Positions 1 to 10,675 of a stretch of DNA of 64,000 nt are shown here, in pieces. Within the stretch, counting starts at the first letter, position 1; every line of letters begins with the position of its first letter. The position numbers and the translations under genes were made by a program. This DNA is from Cervus elaphus. Lineage: Eukaryota; Chordata; Mammalia; Artiodactyla; Cervidae. A model generated the notes under the pieces. It did not search any database and was not told the origin of the DNA. It saw only the letters and a program-made list of their open reading frames with translations. The DNA lies in NCBI RefSeq assembly GCF_910594005.1, contig NC_057826.1, positions 20,803,501 through 20,867,500 of the forward strand, given 5' to 3'.

Positions 1-3000
1 GTACCAGAGGTAACCACTGCCATAGCCCACCATCTTACAACCAGGCCAGAGCTTCCCCATGGCTCAGGGCCTGATCCAGCTCAATCTCCCCCATCCCAGA
101 AGAGCCCTAGAACCAGGAAGCAGCTGAGTAAGGGGCAAGGCTGCTGTTTGCCCCCATGCCTCGCTCCCCCAACCCCCACTCCCGCCATGGCCATACTGTG
201 TCCAACTGCCTGCGGCTTAGAACCCACCCCCGCCAAAGAAAACTAACAACGCCCGCCTCGTGTCCCCAACACACCCACTCACAGGCGTGTGTGCAGAGGC
301 TCTGTAAATAGGGCCCGGTGCTCGGATGCAGTGCGGTGGGTCAGGAGGCGTAAGGGAAAATTACAAACCAACCAGCCTGTCTAAATAATTTCTCTCCGGG
401 GCACCTAAAATGGCCATGCACGGTTCACTGTTGTCTGAAGTCGTACCCTCTGTCTTCCCACACAGACAGCAACTGAGAACTGGAGGAAAACAAGATCTAA
501 ATTCTACAGAAGCTACTTCTTCTAGTAGCTTCTGGGATGGACTGTCCCAATATAGCATATAGGCACTTTTTTTAAACTTTTTCCCCAAAGCATCACTGAC
601 TCACAGCCACTCGAATTTTAGAAAAGGCACCATCTCTATTGACTCATGCACTCAGCGAGCTCATATGACCCTTCCACCAAAAAGAATATGAAACTCTGCA
701 CAGTGGTTTTGCAATGACAAGTACTAAGAAGTGGGAAGCTGGCATCTTTGTAGTTTTTCATACTAACTTCACTGACCTTGACCTGACAAGCTCTTCCTTT
801 AAGGACAAGAGCTAGCAAATAAAAATTCAGGTGAGAAGAAAGGAGAGGTCATAGAAGGGGGAGATGGAAGAGAGATCTTCTTTAATTTGTCAAATAAAGT
901 ATCATAACTTCACTCTTCTCCTCCAAACAATAACGCTGCACATATGAGTGTGCTCATAAACTATATACCCTGTCTACTTCCAAAGTCTTCTTACAAATAA
1001 ACACAGAATGAGGCTGCTCAGACCAAAGCAGAGATGGCAGCTGACTTCTAACAAGTTGGAAGAAGTCAATTACAATTATCTCAGCAGGGACTTCGATTAG
1101 GTTTCTTTTTTTTTTTTTTCCAGCAGCAGAGGCCAAAAGTAGAACATTAGCATGTGGTGGGTTTGCTCTTAATACCACAAGCATACAAACTCAATAAAAT
1201 CTTTGCTAGTGGAGCAAGTTCCAGACCCCTCCCAGTCACACTGCACCTCTATGTTCCAAACAGACAACATGGGGTAAAGGAGCAAAGTGACCGGGAGAAC
1301 TAATCTTAAAGCAAGATTTAAATGGACTGTGAGGCTAGGCTCTCTGGGGCCTCCAAATGTGTTTCAGATCCTCTTAGCAAAGGGAGAACTTGAGAAAGGC
1401 CTTTGTTGTCAAAGAGAAAGTCATAAGAATGACCACCCATCCCCACCCCTGGCTCTTATTCTACTGGCCATGATGGACCAAGACACCTGCAGAAGATACA
1501 TGGGCAGACATCCAGAAGGCCAGTGATAGAAATAAACGTCAAGGATTTGTTTTTATATAGGTATTTTAAATGCACACCGGCCCGGCCCCATCCGTGGCTG
1601 CTAACGTTAGTGGATTACTCATTCTTCCTTCCAATCACGTCATGTGCGAGTCTCCAGGTGGCTGTGGGGTATTTGCTTACAACGGCTACCGCTGGTTTCC
1701 CTGAAAACTGTTTATTTTTCCAGGCCTCAGGTCATTACGTCAACCCGCGGTTTCTGGGCAGGCCAAGAGCGCTGGTTTAGGGGGTGGGGGATCCAGCCAG
1801 GAGGTGCTATTGCCTCTGTGACCCCAGGTCCCAGTTCTAGGAGCAGCCACCCCGGCGGGAACTTCCAGGTAAGGGAAGAGTATCCAAAAGGTGACCAAGG
1901 GGCCCAAAGTAGGCCTAGGAGAGCACTGTTCTGACCCTGGCAGGTCAGGACAGGATGCTGAAAACAGCTTACTTGTGACTCGGATGGTGACTGAGGCAAA
2001 CACTGCCATAATCAAGGAGGGCGGGGGTCACGGTCACAACAGACGTATAAGAAATTCATTTCTGCCTTGTGTCCCCGCTGGTGGCTTGTCTCCCGGGAGC
2101 AGAGTTACCAGCAGCTGTTGCATTTGCAGATGGACCGAAGGAAGGTCTGCCAGGCAAGCAGGTGAGGAAGGAAAGACATAGTCCATTTGAACTGAACCCA
2201 CAGGGCCAGGTGCTAGGGCCCCATGAAGTCAGATCAGATGATGACGTTAACTAGAAAAGATGGAGATAAAGGAAAGAAAGAGATGGGAGAGGGAGGAAAG
2301 AAGTCGTATGACCTCACAGGTGGCCACCGGTGGGTACCAGGCCAGGAAAGAGGGAAAGGGCTGTAGTACATGCCTTCAGGGCATCGTCTGCATGAACAGA
2401 AGAGTGAAGGCTCACACAACCACGTTTCCTGAGAGATAATATTTTCCCAGAGGAGAAAGCACAGAATTTTGTCACACAGAAAAAGAGAGAGGGAAAAAAA
2501 GACTTTTATAAATCACATGCTATAGGAACGTGTTCGCATGTAGCAAAATTAGAAGCAGTTAAGATATGGATGAAGGATGAGATGAAGCCTAGTTTTTGTC
2601 ATTTCTTGGATCTCTGTACTCTCTTCTTTAACATGTAAGTGATTACACTTTTTTTTTTAATCTAGTTATAATAAGAAATGCTTTGGTCACTAGCCCCTGG
2701 TACCAAAACCTCAGCAAGAGTCTGTTTTCTTATAAAAGCAGTCTCTGGCCAACACGTGTATAGGAGAAGATGCTCGCTGTCAAGTTCTAGGATGTTCGCC
2801 ACTTAGGTACATTGTCTGCCTGGTTGCAAGAAGAACTCCTGGTACAAAGGAGGCAAGAATCAAACGGAAGTTCAACAGGCAAACTTGCTGCTGTGGACCC
2901 TGCCACGTATTCAGAGGGTGACCCTGACCATGATAAGCCTATGACAAAGCCTTAAAAACAGGGACCAAAACCTTCAGGAGGAGGGAAGGAGACAGGATAA

Positions 3001-3439
3001 GTCTGTAGGCATAAGTGTCATGTTGTTGCAAAACTTCAGCTGCCCGGTGGAACTTTTCCAACGTCAACAGTCCCCAGGCCAGAAACCAAACCTGGCGTCA
3101 CAGGGTCTGAGCGTGAAAGAAGGATGTTTGGGGTGTAAAAGAAACTGGGATGGCCTTTTTGCCTCTGGGAAAGAGAGAGCTGAGGAGGAGAGTGCTCACT
3201 CAGTCGGCTCACAGAGTCCCACTCCAACCTCCCCAGGGGTGTGGGTGGAAGCTCTCTGGACTCAGAATCTTTCATCAAACTCTAATGGGAAAGTGTCCCA
3301 GGGGCCCCACGCAGAAGCTGCTGTCCACTCCAGAGCCCAGACCCAGACAGGTTATCATTCAAGTCTATGTGACTTCTCATCAAAACAAGTGAAATCATGT
3401 GAAACGTGGCTAACACAATACATTAAGGTAGTCCACTGA

Positions 3440-3625
3440 GGTTTTTTCCAATAATTTATGTGCTCCTATAGTGTGCCAGGCATTTTAGATATGCTGAATT
3501 CTCAGAAAAATGCTGCAAGGCATTAATGACTTTATCTAATAAACAAGGAAATCAAGGTTCAGGGTAGTTAATTATTAACTTTCTCAAGGTCACCCAGCCT
3601 CTCAGTAGGAAGCAAGTATCAGAAA
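3440..3625 (-). mobile_element. MIR SINE, minus
   Basis: Shows the reverse MIR core: GTGCCAGGCATTTTAGATAT, then AAGGTCACCCAGCCTCTCAGTAGG. Old and diverged. Confidence 0.72.
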
Positions 3626-3637
3626 CCAGTTCTACTG

Positions 3638-4035
3638 TTGTTGTTCAGTCGCTCCATGGTGTCCGACTCTGCGACCCTATGGACTGCAGCACACCAGGCT
3701 TCCCTGTCCATCACCATCTTCTGGAGCTTGCTCAAGTTCATATCCATTGAGTTGGTGATGCTATCCAACCATCTCGTCCTCTGTTGTTCCCTTCTCCTCT
3801 TGTCTTCAATCTTTCCCAGCATCTTTGCATCAGGTAGACAAAGGATTGGAGCTTCAGCCCCAGCAACAGTCCTTCCAATGAACACCCAGGACTGATGTCC
3901 TTTGGGATGGACTGGTTGGATCTCCTTGCAGTCCAAGGGACTCTCAAGGGTCTTCTTCAACACCACAGTTCAAAAGCATCAATTCTTCAGCACTCAGCCT
4001 TCTTTAGGGCCCAACTCTCACATCCACAGAATTGC
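3638..4035 (-). mobile_element. BovB (RTE) LINE 3' end, minus
   Basis: The minus strand encodes the C-terminal remnant of the BovB reverse transcriptase reading frame (RTRWLDSITNSMDMNLSKLQ region), ending in the GTCGGACAC...CAACAAC tail. Frameshifts between frames and 5' truncation make it inactive. Confidence 0.92.
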
Positions 4036-4370
4036 CTGATACCAAAGACCATGCTCATGCCATTACATGGTTGAGCTCTTCTGTATACAAAAGATTCCCT
4101 ACCCTCCCACCTATGAAGGCCAAGCCTCAGGATGCTTTCTGGGCAACCCACTTGTGAGAGCATGCACAGGAAAGGATGTTAAAGCTCCCATGAGAGGGGA
4201 AAGTGCTATGTGAGCCACCTAAAGAGTTTTACGCTAATGCAGGCTTCCCGGGGCACATCAGGAAACATCTCGGGAGACACAGCCCCTACTTCTAAGAAAG
4301 AGACCACAAAATGTAAGAAAGACACACTTCTATTCACAATCCCACCCAAATGCTTCTACTTCAATCTTAT

Positions 4371-4578
4371 ATGGGCTTCCCTAGTGGCTCAGTGGTAAAG
4401 AATCCGCCTGCCAATGCAGCAGACATAGGTTCAAGCCCTGGGTTGGGGAGATCCCCTGGAGGAGGAAATGGCAACCCACTCCAGTATTCTTGCCTGGGAA
4501 ATCTCATGGACAGAGGAGCCTGGTGGGTGACAGTCCATGGAGCCACAAAGAGTTGGACACCACTTAGCGACTAAGCCA
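4371..4578 (+). mobile_element. Bov-tA SINE
   Basis: tRNA-like head GGGCTTCCCTAGTGGCTCAG with GGTTCAAGCCCTGG, then the BovB-derived body CAACCCACTCCAGTATTCTT and GGAGCCTGGTGGG. Confidence 0.94.
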
Positions 4579-4605
4579 CAACAATGCAACAATCATATAC
4601 CAGCG

Positions 4606-4800
4606 GCCAGCACACTTTTTTTATGTAAAGGATCAGATCATATTTTAGGTTTTGTAGGCCAAATGGTCTCTGACACAACTCTTCAACTTAACAGTTACAG
4701 CATGGAAACAGCCATAGATGATGGTACATAAATAAATGGACATGGCTGTGTTCCAATAAAACTTTATTTGCAAAATCAGTTAAGAGGCCTTTTGCCAACC
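4606..4800. mobile_element. hAT-type MER-like DNA transposon remnant
   Basis: TGTAAAGGATCAGAT...TTTTAGGTTTTGTAGGCCA, CAGCCATAGA and GGCTGTGTTCCAATAAAACT match a common mammalian non-autonomous element that I recognise but cannot name with certainty. Confidence 0.55.
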
Positions 4801-5274
4801 TATTATGCACCTATGAGACATGGTGTCCTCCACACAGAATTACATCAAAAAGGTTGGCAGGCACTCTGTCAGCATTACCACTTGACCATGATGGAGACAG
4901 TCCCAGTTTCTTAGAAAATGCCCACGGTATCAATCTTTGATAATGATCACTGGTCTCACCTTCTCCCTTGGAGACTTTAGCTGTCTCCCAACTATCCTGT
5001 CCTATATGCCAACCTCACAGACATAACTGGAGCCAACCATGGAAAACTTAGGTGACTGGGCCCCTCTGATAAAAGGAAGGGGGTTGTACCTGCCTGGAAA
5101 CCATTTCTCAGCATGACCCCATACTCATGCAGTTGGAAACTACTCAGGGGAAGAAGGAGTGGAAAGAAGGACTTGAGTGGAAGCAAACATCATCAAACTT
5201 GACATTGCCCTTCATTACACACAAAGAAATAGGCCCAAAAGACGGGCACTCTATTCCCAGAGAAATTGTTTTCT

Positions 5275-5752
5275 TCAGCCCTACCCCTTACTACAAAGGT
5301 CCTTCTAGTCAAAGCTATGGTTTTTCCAGTAGTCATGTATGGATGTGAGAGCTGGACAATAAAGAAGGCTGAGCACTTAAGAATTGATGCTTTTGAACTG
5401 TGGTGTTGGAGAAGACTCTTGAGACTCCCTTGAACTGCAAGGAGATCCAACCAGTCCATCCTAAAGGAAATCAGTCCCGAATATTCATTAGAAGGACTGA
5501 TGCTGAAGCTGAAACTCCAATACTTTGGCCACCTGATGGGAAGAAACGTACTCATTTGAAAAGACCCTGATGCTGGGAAAGATTGAAGGTGGGAGGAGAA
5601 GGGGACGACAGAGGATGAGATGGTTGGATGGTATCACCGACTCAATGGACATAAGTTTGAGTAAACTCCGGGAGCTGGTAATGGACAGGGGGGTCTGGCA
5701 TGCTCCAAGAGGTTGCAAAGAGTTGGACATGACTGAGTGACTAAACTGAACT
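5275..5752 (+). mobile_element. BovB LINE 3' end, plus
   Basis: Homologous to 3638-4035 in the opposite orientation and longer, starting near CAAAGGTCCTTCTAGTCAAA and ending GAGTGACTAAACTGAACT. The reading frame is broken by a stop (CCTTGAACTGC) and other changes. Confidence 0.93.
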
Positions 5753-5755
5753 AAA

Positions 5756-5950
5756 ATGAACCATTTACTAGCTGTGAACCAGGACAAGTTACTTCCTCTC
5801 TCTTGGCCTTTGACTCTTCATCTGTAAGATAAGGATGACAACACTTATCTCATAGTGTTATGGCGATGCTCAAAGAGAACACATAGCTGATACAGGTAGC
5901 TGATAGCTATGATGACAGTGATGATTCTGTCTTTATTGATGATGATCCTT
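5756..5950 (+). mobile_element. MIR SINE
   Basis: ACTAGCTGTGAACCAGGACA then TCATCTGTAAGATAAGGATG match the MIR core in plus orientation. Confidence 0.65.
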
Positions 5951-6085
5951 TCTGTTGCATCCTTCTCCAAAGCAATCAAACACGTTAAGCGACATTCTCT
6001 AATAGATATGACACATAGGCACTAAAGCCCTTGCCTTCACAGAGTATAGCACAGATAGAGAAATTAATCACTGGTAGGTGAAAAA

Positions 6086-6303
6086 AGGGCTTCCCAGGTG
6101 GCGCCAGTAGTAATGAACCTGACTGCCAATGCAGGAGCCAGAAGAGATGGGGTTTGATCCCTGGGTTGGGAAGATCCCCTGGAGGAGGGCATGGCAATCC
6201 ACTCCAGTATTCTTGCCTGGAGAATCCCACGGACAGAGGAGCCTGGCAGGCTTCAGTCCATGGGGTCGCAAAGAGTCGGACATGACTGAAGCAATATAGC
6301 ACA
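6086..6303 (+). mobile_element. Bov-tA SINE
   Basis: GGGCTTCCCAGGTGGCGCCA head, GATCCCTGGGTTGGGAAGAT, GCAATCCACTCCAGTATTCT and GTCGGACATGACTGAA. Confidence 0.94.
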
Positions 6304-6637
6304 CACCAGTGAAAAGAATCACAAAAGCAGTTGCTAAAGGTCAAATGTTTCAGGCAAAATGGACCATATAATTTCAGAGAGAGCTCTCCCTCCTATCTAT
6401 CCCTTGGTCACCAGATGAGAAGTGAGCCCCCTACTGGGGACTTTTTGCAGGTACCACTTACAGATACCACAGGTACCAAAAGACTTCTCTTTGACTTACC
6501 ATATTTGCTTAACAGTGAGGAAGGAGTGGAGGAAAGGTCTAAGAAGAAGCTTCCTAATAGATGCTTTTGCTTAAGGTGACAATTACAAATTCTTTCCAGA
6601 TTAAGGAATTCTCACTATAAGCAGAATCATTGACAGT

Positions 6638-6822
6638 GAAAAGTGAAAGTCGCTCAGTCGTGTCTAATTCTTTGCCACCCATGGACTATAGGTAGAGTCC
6701 ATGGAATTCTTCAGGCCAGAATACTGGCGTGGGTAGCCGTTCCCTTCTTCAGGGGATCTTTCCAACCCAGGGATAGAACCCAGGTCTCCCACATTGCAGG
6801 TGGATTCTTTACAGTCCCATTT
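6638..6822 (-). mobile_element. Bov-tA SINE, minus
   Basis: Starts AGTCGCTCAGTCGTGTCTAA (reverse tail end) and ends TGCAGGTGGATTCTTTACAG (reverse of the tRNA head). The head itself is slightly truncated. Confidence 0.9.
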
Positions 6823-6996
6823 TTCCTACCAATGATGATGATAGTAATAAATACAATTGTAGTTACAATTTATCATGCACTTACTTTTATCACTTAGTCA
6901 AGCATTGGTTAAGTACTATACAGACTAACTTAGTTAACCTTACTTACCATCCTTTAAGGGGGAGATTATTCTTCCAGCTGAGCACTGAGGCTTGGT

Positions 6997-7023
6997 GGGG
7001 AGGGAGGGAGGGAGGGAGGGAGG
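6997..7023. repeat. (GGGA)n microsatellite
   Basis: Roughly seven GGGA units inside a MIR-like minus-strand region (about 6870-7130). Confidence 0.9.
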
Positions 7024-7708
7024 CATGTGACCTCACTGTGTGTTTGACTTCACTTGATTTGACTTTACTTGACTTCAGTAAGTGTTGGAGCCAGAAAGAG
7101 AACCCACAATCTGTGTTTTGACCGAGGCCCCTGTTATATCAAAGACTCTGGCCCACAGGATGGGCTCCTTCCCACGCCAGTATCCCAGGTCTCCTCCAGC
7201 TTCTGTCAAACAGAGAACCAGACATGGGTCGAGGTACTCAGCAGAGAAAATCAACCAGTGCCATGTGGCTTCACCTCACGATCTAAACCGTTCCATGCAC
7301 CCCAGTGTCCACAACCTTTAGGACAAAGCTGGCATACTATACAGATAACCAAAAGGAGGGCAAGGACAGCTCACTCATTCACTGATGGTCATCAAAACTC
7401 TGCCTGCCAAATGAAAGGGATATATCTTCAGTTCACAGTCCTTGCTATTTATCAGGAAAAGATGATATGGCTAATTCAATAACCAGGCAGAAATATGCCA
7501 AGTGCCATTTCTCAGAATGAAGTCTGAGGCTGAAAGAAGAATTAAGTCCCCCCGGTAGAGAAATAAATTGGGTCTGTTAATAACACACTGATGGACATCT
7601 AGTTTCTGTTGATGGTAAATGAACTTAATCAACTTTGGTCTTTGCTGATGATAAATGAACTCTATAATCTGATCACTCTTCAGAAATTATTGCCTTTCTA
7701 TAAGGACT

Positions 7709-7920
7709 CCGGTTTCCCTGGTGTCCCAGCGCTAAAGAATCTGACTGCCAATGCAGGAGACGTGAGTTTGATCCCTGGGTCAGGAAGAGCTCTTGGAGAA
7801 GGAAATGGCAACCCATGCCGGTATGCTTGCCTGAGAAACCCCACGGACAGAGGAGCCTGGTGGGCTGCAGTCCAGGGGTTCGCAAAAGAGTGGGCACAAC
7901 TCAGAAGCTAAACAACAATG
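7709..7920 (+). mobile_element. Bov-tA SINE, diverged
   Basis: GGTTTCCCTGGTGTCCCAGC head, TTGATCCCTGGGTCAGGAAG and ACGGACAGAGGAGCCTGGTG, ending in a CAACAATGACAA tail. Confidence 0.92.
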
Positions 7921-8174
7921 ACAAGGGTTCAACCAGTACTAAAACCTGGGCACTTACAAGATCTTGAAAGATCAGATGAGAAAAGACGTGATTGTAGGCA
8001 GTTAGTTAGAGCCTTAAAAACACATCGATCTAAGGTTCTTAAGGTTTGAAGTCCAACTTCTCTATGCCCAGCCATTCTTCTTCCAAATTCTTATGCATTG
8101 CACATAGAAAGTCAATTAAAATATTAAAACATACCATCAAACTATTTTTTTTAGCTAAAAGGATTGACTACTTA

Positions 8175-8330
8175 TAAAAGATGATCCCTGAGTCCTAACT
8201 GAAGACAAAGTTGGAAGAGATTAACTCATCTCATCTCCTCATTTTACAGCTGTGGAAGAAACTGAAGGCCGAAACGGTGAAATGACTTGCCCAGCCCCAC
8301 ACAGGGACAGTCATGGAGAAACCATGTGGC
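8175..8330 (-). mobile_element. MIR SINE, minus, near exon 7
   Basis: CCTCATTTTACAGCTGTGGA...GAAATGACTTGCCCAGCCCC is the reverse MIR core. It ends about 45 bases from the exon 7 donor. Confidence 0.62.
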
Positions 8331-8374
8331 ACCCATGGATAGACCAGGCATGCACATAATCCAAGGCAATTTAC

Positions 8375-8455
8375 CTGAATTTCTTATGTTGGTGTTGTTC
8401 AGTTTGGAGTCCTTGATTACCAAGTGTTTAATCCAGAGAGTGGGAGCTGTGATTT
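8375..8455 (-). CDS. SMOC1: SMOC1 exon 7: linker exon before the second thyroglobulin domain
   Basis: This 81-base exon has phase 1 at both ends and encodes the split Glu followed by ITAPTLWIKHLVIKDSKLNN and TNIRNS. It ends on the first base of the next codon. The acceptor is an uninterrupted polypyrimidine tract (over 25 bases of C and T) ending CCCCAG|AAA, and the donor is TTCAG|GTAAAT. NNT gives one N-glycosylation sequon. The hydrophobic LWIKHLVI stretch is the only apolar part of the linker. The next exon should begin with the EKVYSC start of the second thyroglobulin domain. It was not found in 1-8374, so it lies outside the window. Confidence 0.97.
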
Positions 8456-9715
8456 CTGGGGAAAAAAAAAAAAGAAGAGGAGAGAAAATAAAGTCTGGGC
8501 AACAGAGAGTATGAAACTTGGGATGTAATACTCCAGACTTTTTAAAAGCCTGAGGCACCAAAGATAGAGCCATCTCCCTCATCCCATGTCCACCTCATCC
8601 CAACACCCTCTTGCTTCCTCTCTATGGAAGCTCCTCTCCATCAGCTCAGAGGAGCCAGCCAGGGCCTCTTGTGCTGGGAGGCAGAGTGGTCAGAGTCCAG
8701 AGGCATTGAGCCACTCCATCCAGGAATAAAAATATTATCCCAGGAGGTAAGGAAAATGGGCCAAGCCAAGTCTCTCTCAGCTGCTTCCCTGGAAGAAGAT
8801 TTAAAGGAAATAAATCAACAAACCAATGCCAAAAAAACCACAGAGACCATTTTGGAAGAAACAGCTGAGCCACAGCAGATTTTAGCTTGCTGAAACTCTG
8901 CTCCACATGGGAAAGAAAGTAATGGGTCTAATGTGTGTTTCAATCTCTTTTCAAATGGTTTCTCATCAAACAGAGGCTGAATTCTTCATCTAGAGAGCTC
9001 CAGGAGGCCACCAGGCTCTCCAGGGCTGAGGTCACTCAGTGGACAGGTGCTGTGGAAATTTGAGGATGCCCCTGAGCACTGGAGATGAGACCTTTCATGA
9101 GGACGTTGGAAAGGTCTTCCAAGTTGACGTGGTCTCCATTTCCTATCCAGACTGCACAGAGTCCAGGGTCCCAGACTCGCCAATGATCTAGGACATTTGT
9201 GGATCACAGAAACATTTGAACTTTTAGGCATGAACACACATGTGTTCCACTCCATGGCCAGCTGCAAAGGCTATCTTCTGTTTCTGTCTAGAGCTGAGCC
9301 TGGGCTAGGGCTATCCTGAGCCAACAGTTCCAACAAGTGGCATCACTTCTTTTTGTTCCTCTGTCTCACTGTCCAGTTTTAGGATCCCAGCTGAAAGCTG
9401 CTAAAAGGTTGTTGAATATTGCACTGAGTGCCACATCTCAGGCTTTCTAGAAACTGCACTCTGCCAAGCTTCCTGCTCCCCGTCATGGGAACCTGGAGTA
9501 TTTAGCACAGCACACTGAAGGATGTAGGCCCCGAGCAGCTCAAACTTAAACTGAAGCCAGCCTTCTGCACCCAAGTTCCAGCTGTCCGCTCCTCAGACCT
9601 CCAGAGATACCCAGCCTGTTTTGCCACCAACCACCACTATTTCTCTTGATCTAGAATTTCTCTTCCCCCAATGTCTTGACTCAACTCTCACGGTCCCTAC
9701 AAGTCAGCCAAACCA

Positions 9716-9805
9716 ACTCCATGCACCAGTCTCTTTCCTGTGACTTTCCTCATTACACTCACTCCATGCGCCAGTCTCTTTCCTGTGACTTTCCTCATTA
9801 CACTC
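9716..9805. repeat. 45-base tandem duplication
   Basis: ACTCCATGCACCAGTCTCTT...CATTACACTC is repeated directly at an offset of 45 bases, with one difference (GCA against GCG). It lies in intron 6. Confidence 0.95.
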
Positions 9806-10110
9806 TGTTTCCACCATACTCCCTTCTTTGTCTCTGCCTGGAACACCCTGATTCTTCCCTCACATTTTCAGATCCAGCTCAAGTTCCCTCTCTTCACAGA
9901 ATCTTTTCCCAGACCACTGTGATCTCTTTCTTCTGGAATGTCTATCACAGAAGAAATAAAACTGAGGCCATGTAGCTTCATACATAAATTCTCCAATAGT
10001 TGCCACTCTGTTGAGAGCAAAGGCTTTCATCTAATCTATTTCTCCTTCGTCCCCCATAGGCCTCGCACAATGCCAGGCACACAGCGCTACAAGGACTTGT
10101 AAGAGCTGAC
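9806..10110 (+). mobile_element. L2 LINE 3' fragment
   Basis: TCTGCCTGGAACACCCTGAT, CAGCTCAAGTTCCCTCTC and CACAATGCCAGGCACACAGC are typical of the L2 3' end. Confidence 0.62.
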
Positions 10111-10430
10111 TCATTTAGAAGGATGATGCTGCCGGCCTGTCTTACTCAGCCATGGCTCCTCGGTCTTGGCAGTTTGCAAGGTCCATCCAGGCTGTGTTAT
10201 TGTTGGATGTTAGCGGCCAGGCAGGAAGCCTGGCGAGAACAGAGGGCCTTTCCACAAGTGGAGGGTGTACTAGTTCCTGGGAGGGTTTGCATTTTTTAAA
10301 AACGTTAAAAACAGCCCAGCTTAAACCGGGAAAAATTGAAATTAAAAAAGGAAAAAAAAATAATAGTAAAGCTTAAACAAACATCCGAAGGAAAGAACCT
10401 TCCCAAATCTTAAGTAATACAGGAGCTTAC

Positions 10431-10487
10431 CGTCTCCATCGAACACCGGCTGGGTCTCCATCGTGGGTGTCGGCTTAGACCCGTCAT
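10431..10487 (-). CDS. SMOC1: SMOC1 exon 6: short linker exon
   Basis: This 57-base exon has phase 1 at both ends and encodes the split Asp followed by DGSKPTPTMETQPVFDGD. It ends on the first base of a Glu codon. The acceptor is CTTTTTAACCCTCAATTCAG|ATG and the donor is GACG|GTAAGC. The peptide is acidic and Pro/Thr-rich, with a TPT stretch that could carry O-glycans (inference). It has no cysteine and belongs to the linker between the two thyroglobulin domains. The acceptor is preceded by a pyrimidine-rich tract on the transcribed strand about 110-190 bases upstream (10600-10675). Like exon 5, it could be skipped in frame. Confidence 0.96.
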
Positions 10488-10599
10488 CTGAATTGAGGGT
10501 TAAAAAGAATCGAAAGGAGACTACCATTATTGAGGTAAATACTATCTACTCTCCAGCACTGTTGAATGGTTGGGGTTTGCACATGGCCCGGCCAAGTCC

Positions 10600-10675
10600 C
10601 AAGGAACAGATTAAAGAAAAAGAAAAGAAAGAAGAAAAGAGCAAGAAAGAAAAGAGCGTCAGAGAAGAGACACCA
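10600..10675 (-). promoter_or_regulatory. Intronic pyrimidine-rich tract upstream of exon 6
   Basis: The plus strand is almost pure purine here (AAGAAAAAGAAAAGAAAGAA and similar), giving a long C/U tract in the SMOC1 pre-mRNA 113-190 bases before exon 6. Such tracts bind PTB-type splicing regulators. It could also be simple low-complexity sequence. Confidence 0.3.

Larger units (their letters stand above)
1..8374 (-). other. SMOC1: SMOC1 intron 7, 5' portion (incomplete)
   Basis: At least 8.4 kb of intron follows exon 7. From 1 to about 3430 I see no recognisable repeat and no exon, only a polypurine stretch near 2257-2303. From 3440 to 8330 the intron is packed with MIR, BovB, Bov-tA and a hAT-like element, listed separately. 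Single-copy sequence remains between about 6310 and 6630, 7130 and 7700, and 7930 and 8170, with nothing I can name. Confidence 0.9.
8456..10430 (-). other. SMOC1: SMOC1 intron 6 (1,975 bases)
   Basis: This intron lies between exons 6 and 7. It contains a 45-base tandem duplication (9716-9805) and an L2-like stretch up to about 10110. From 8470 to 9700 and from 10110 to 10425 I see no repeat or gene. 10100-10300 is GC-richer and unique. Confidence 0.9.

Noticed and set aside
3619..3966. Open frame with reverse-transcriptase-like peptide
   Set aside because: It is the 3' remnant of a BovB LINE, truncated and frameshifted, not a host gene.
4371..7920. tRNA-like sequences with A and B boxes
   Set aside because: They are the tRNA-derived heads of Bov-tA SINEs followed by BovB-derived bodies, not tRNA genes.
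1..8374. Search for SMOC1 exon 8 (start of second thyroglobulin domain)
   Set aside because: No minus-strand stretch encoding the YSCDQE or GYCWCVLVD-type sequence was seen, so the exon must lie outside.
9716..9805. CRISPR-like direct repeats
   Set aside because: Two adjacent copies without spacers in a mammalian intron; a simple tandem duplication.
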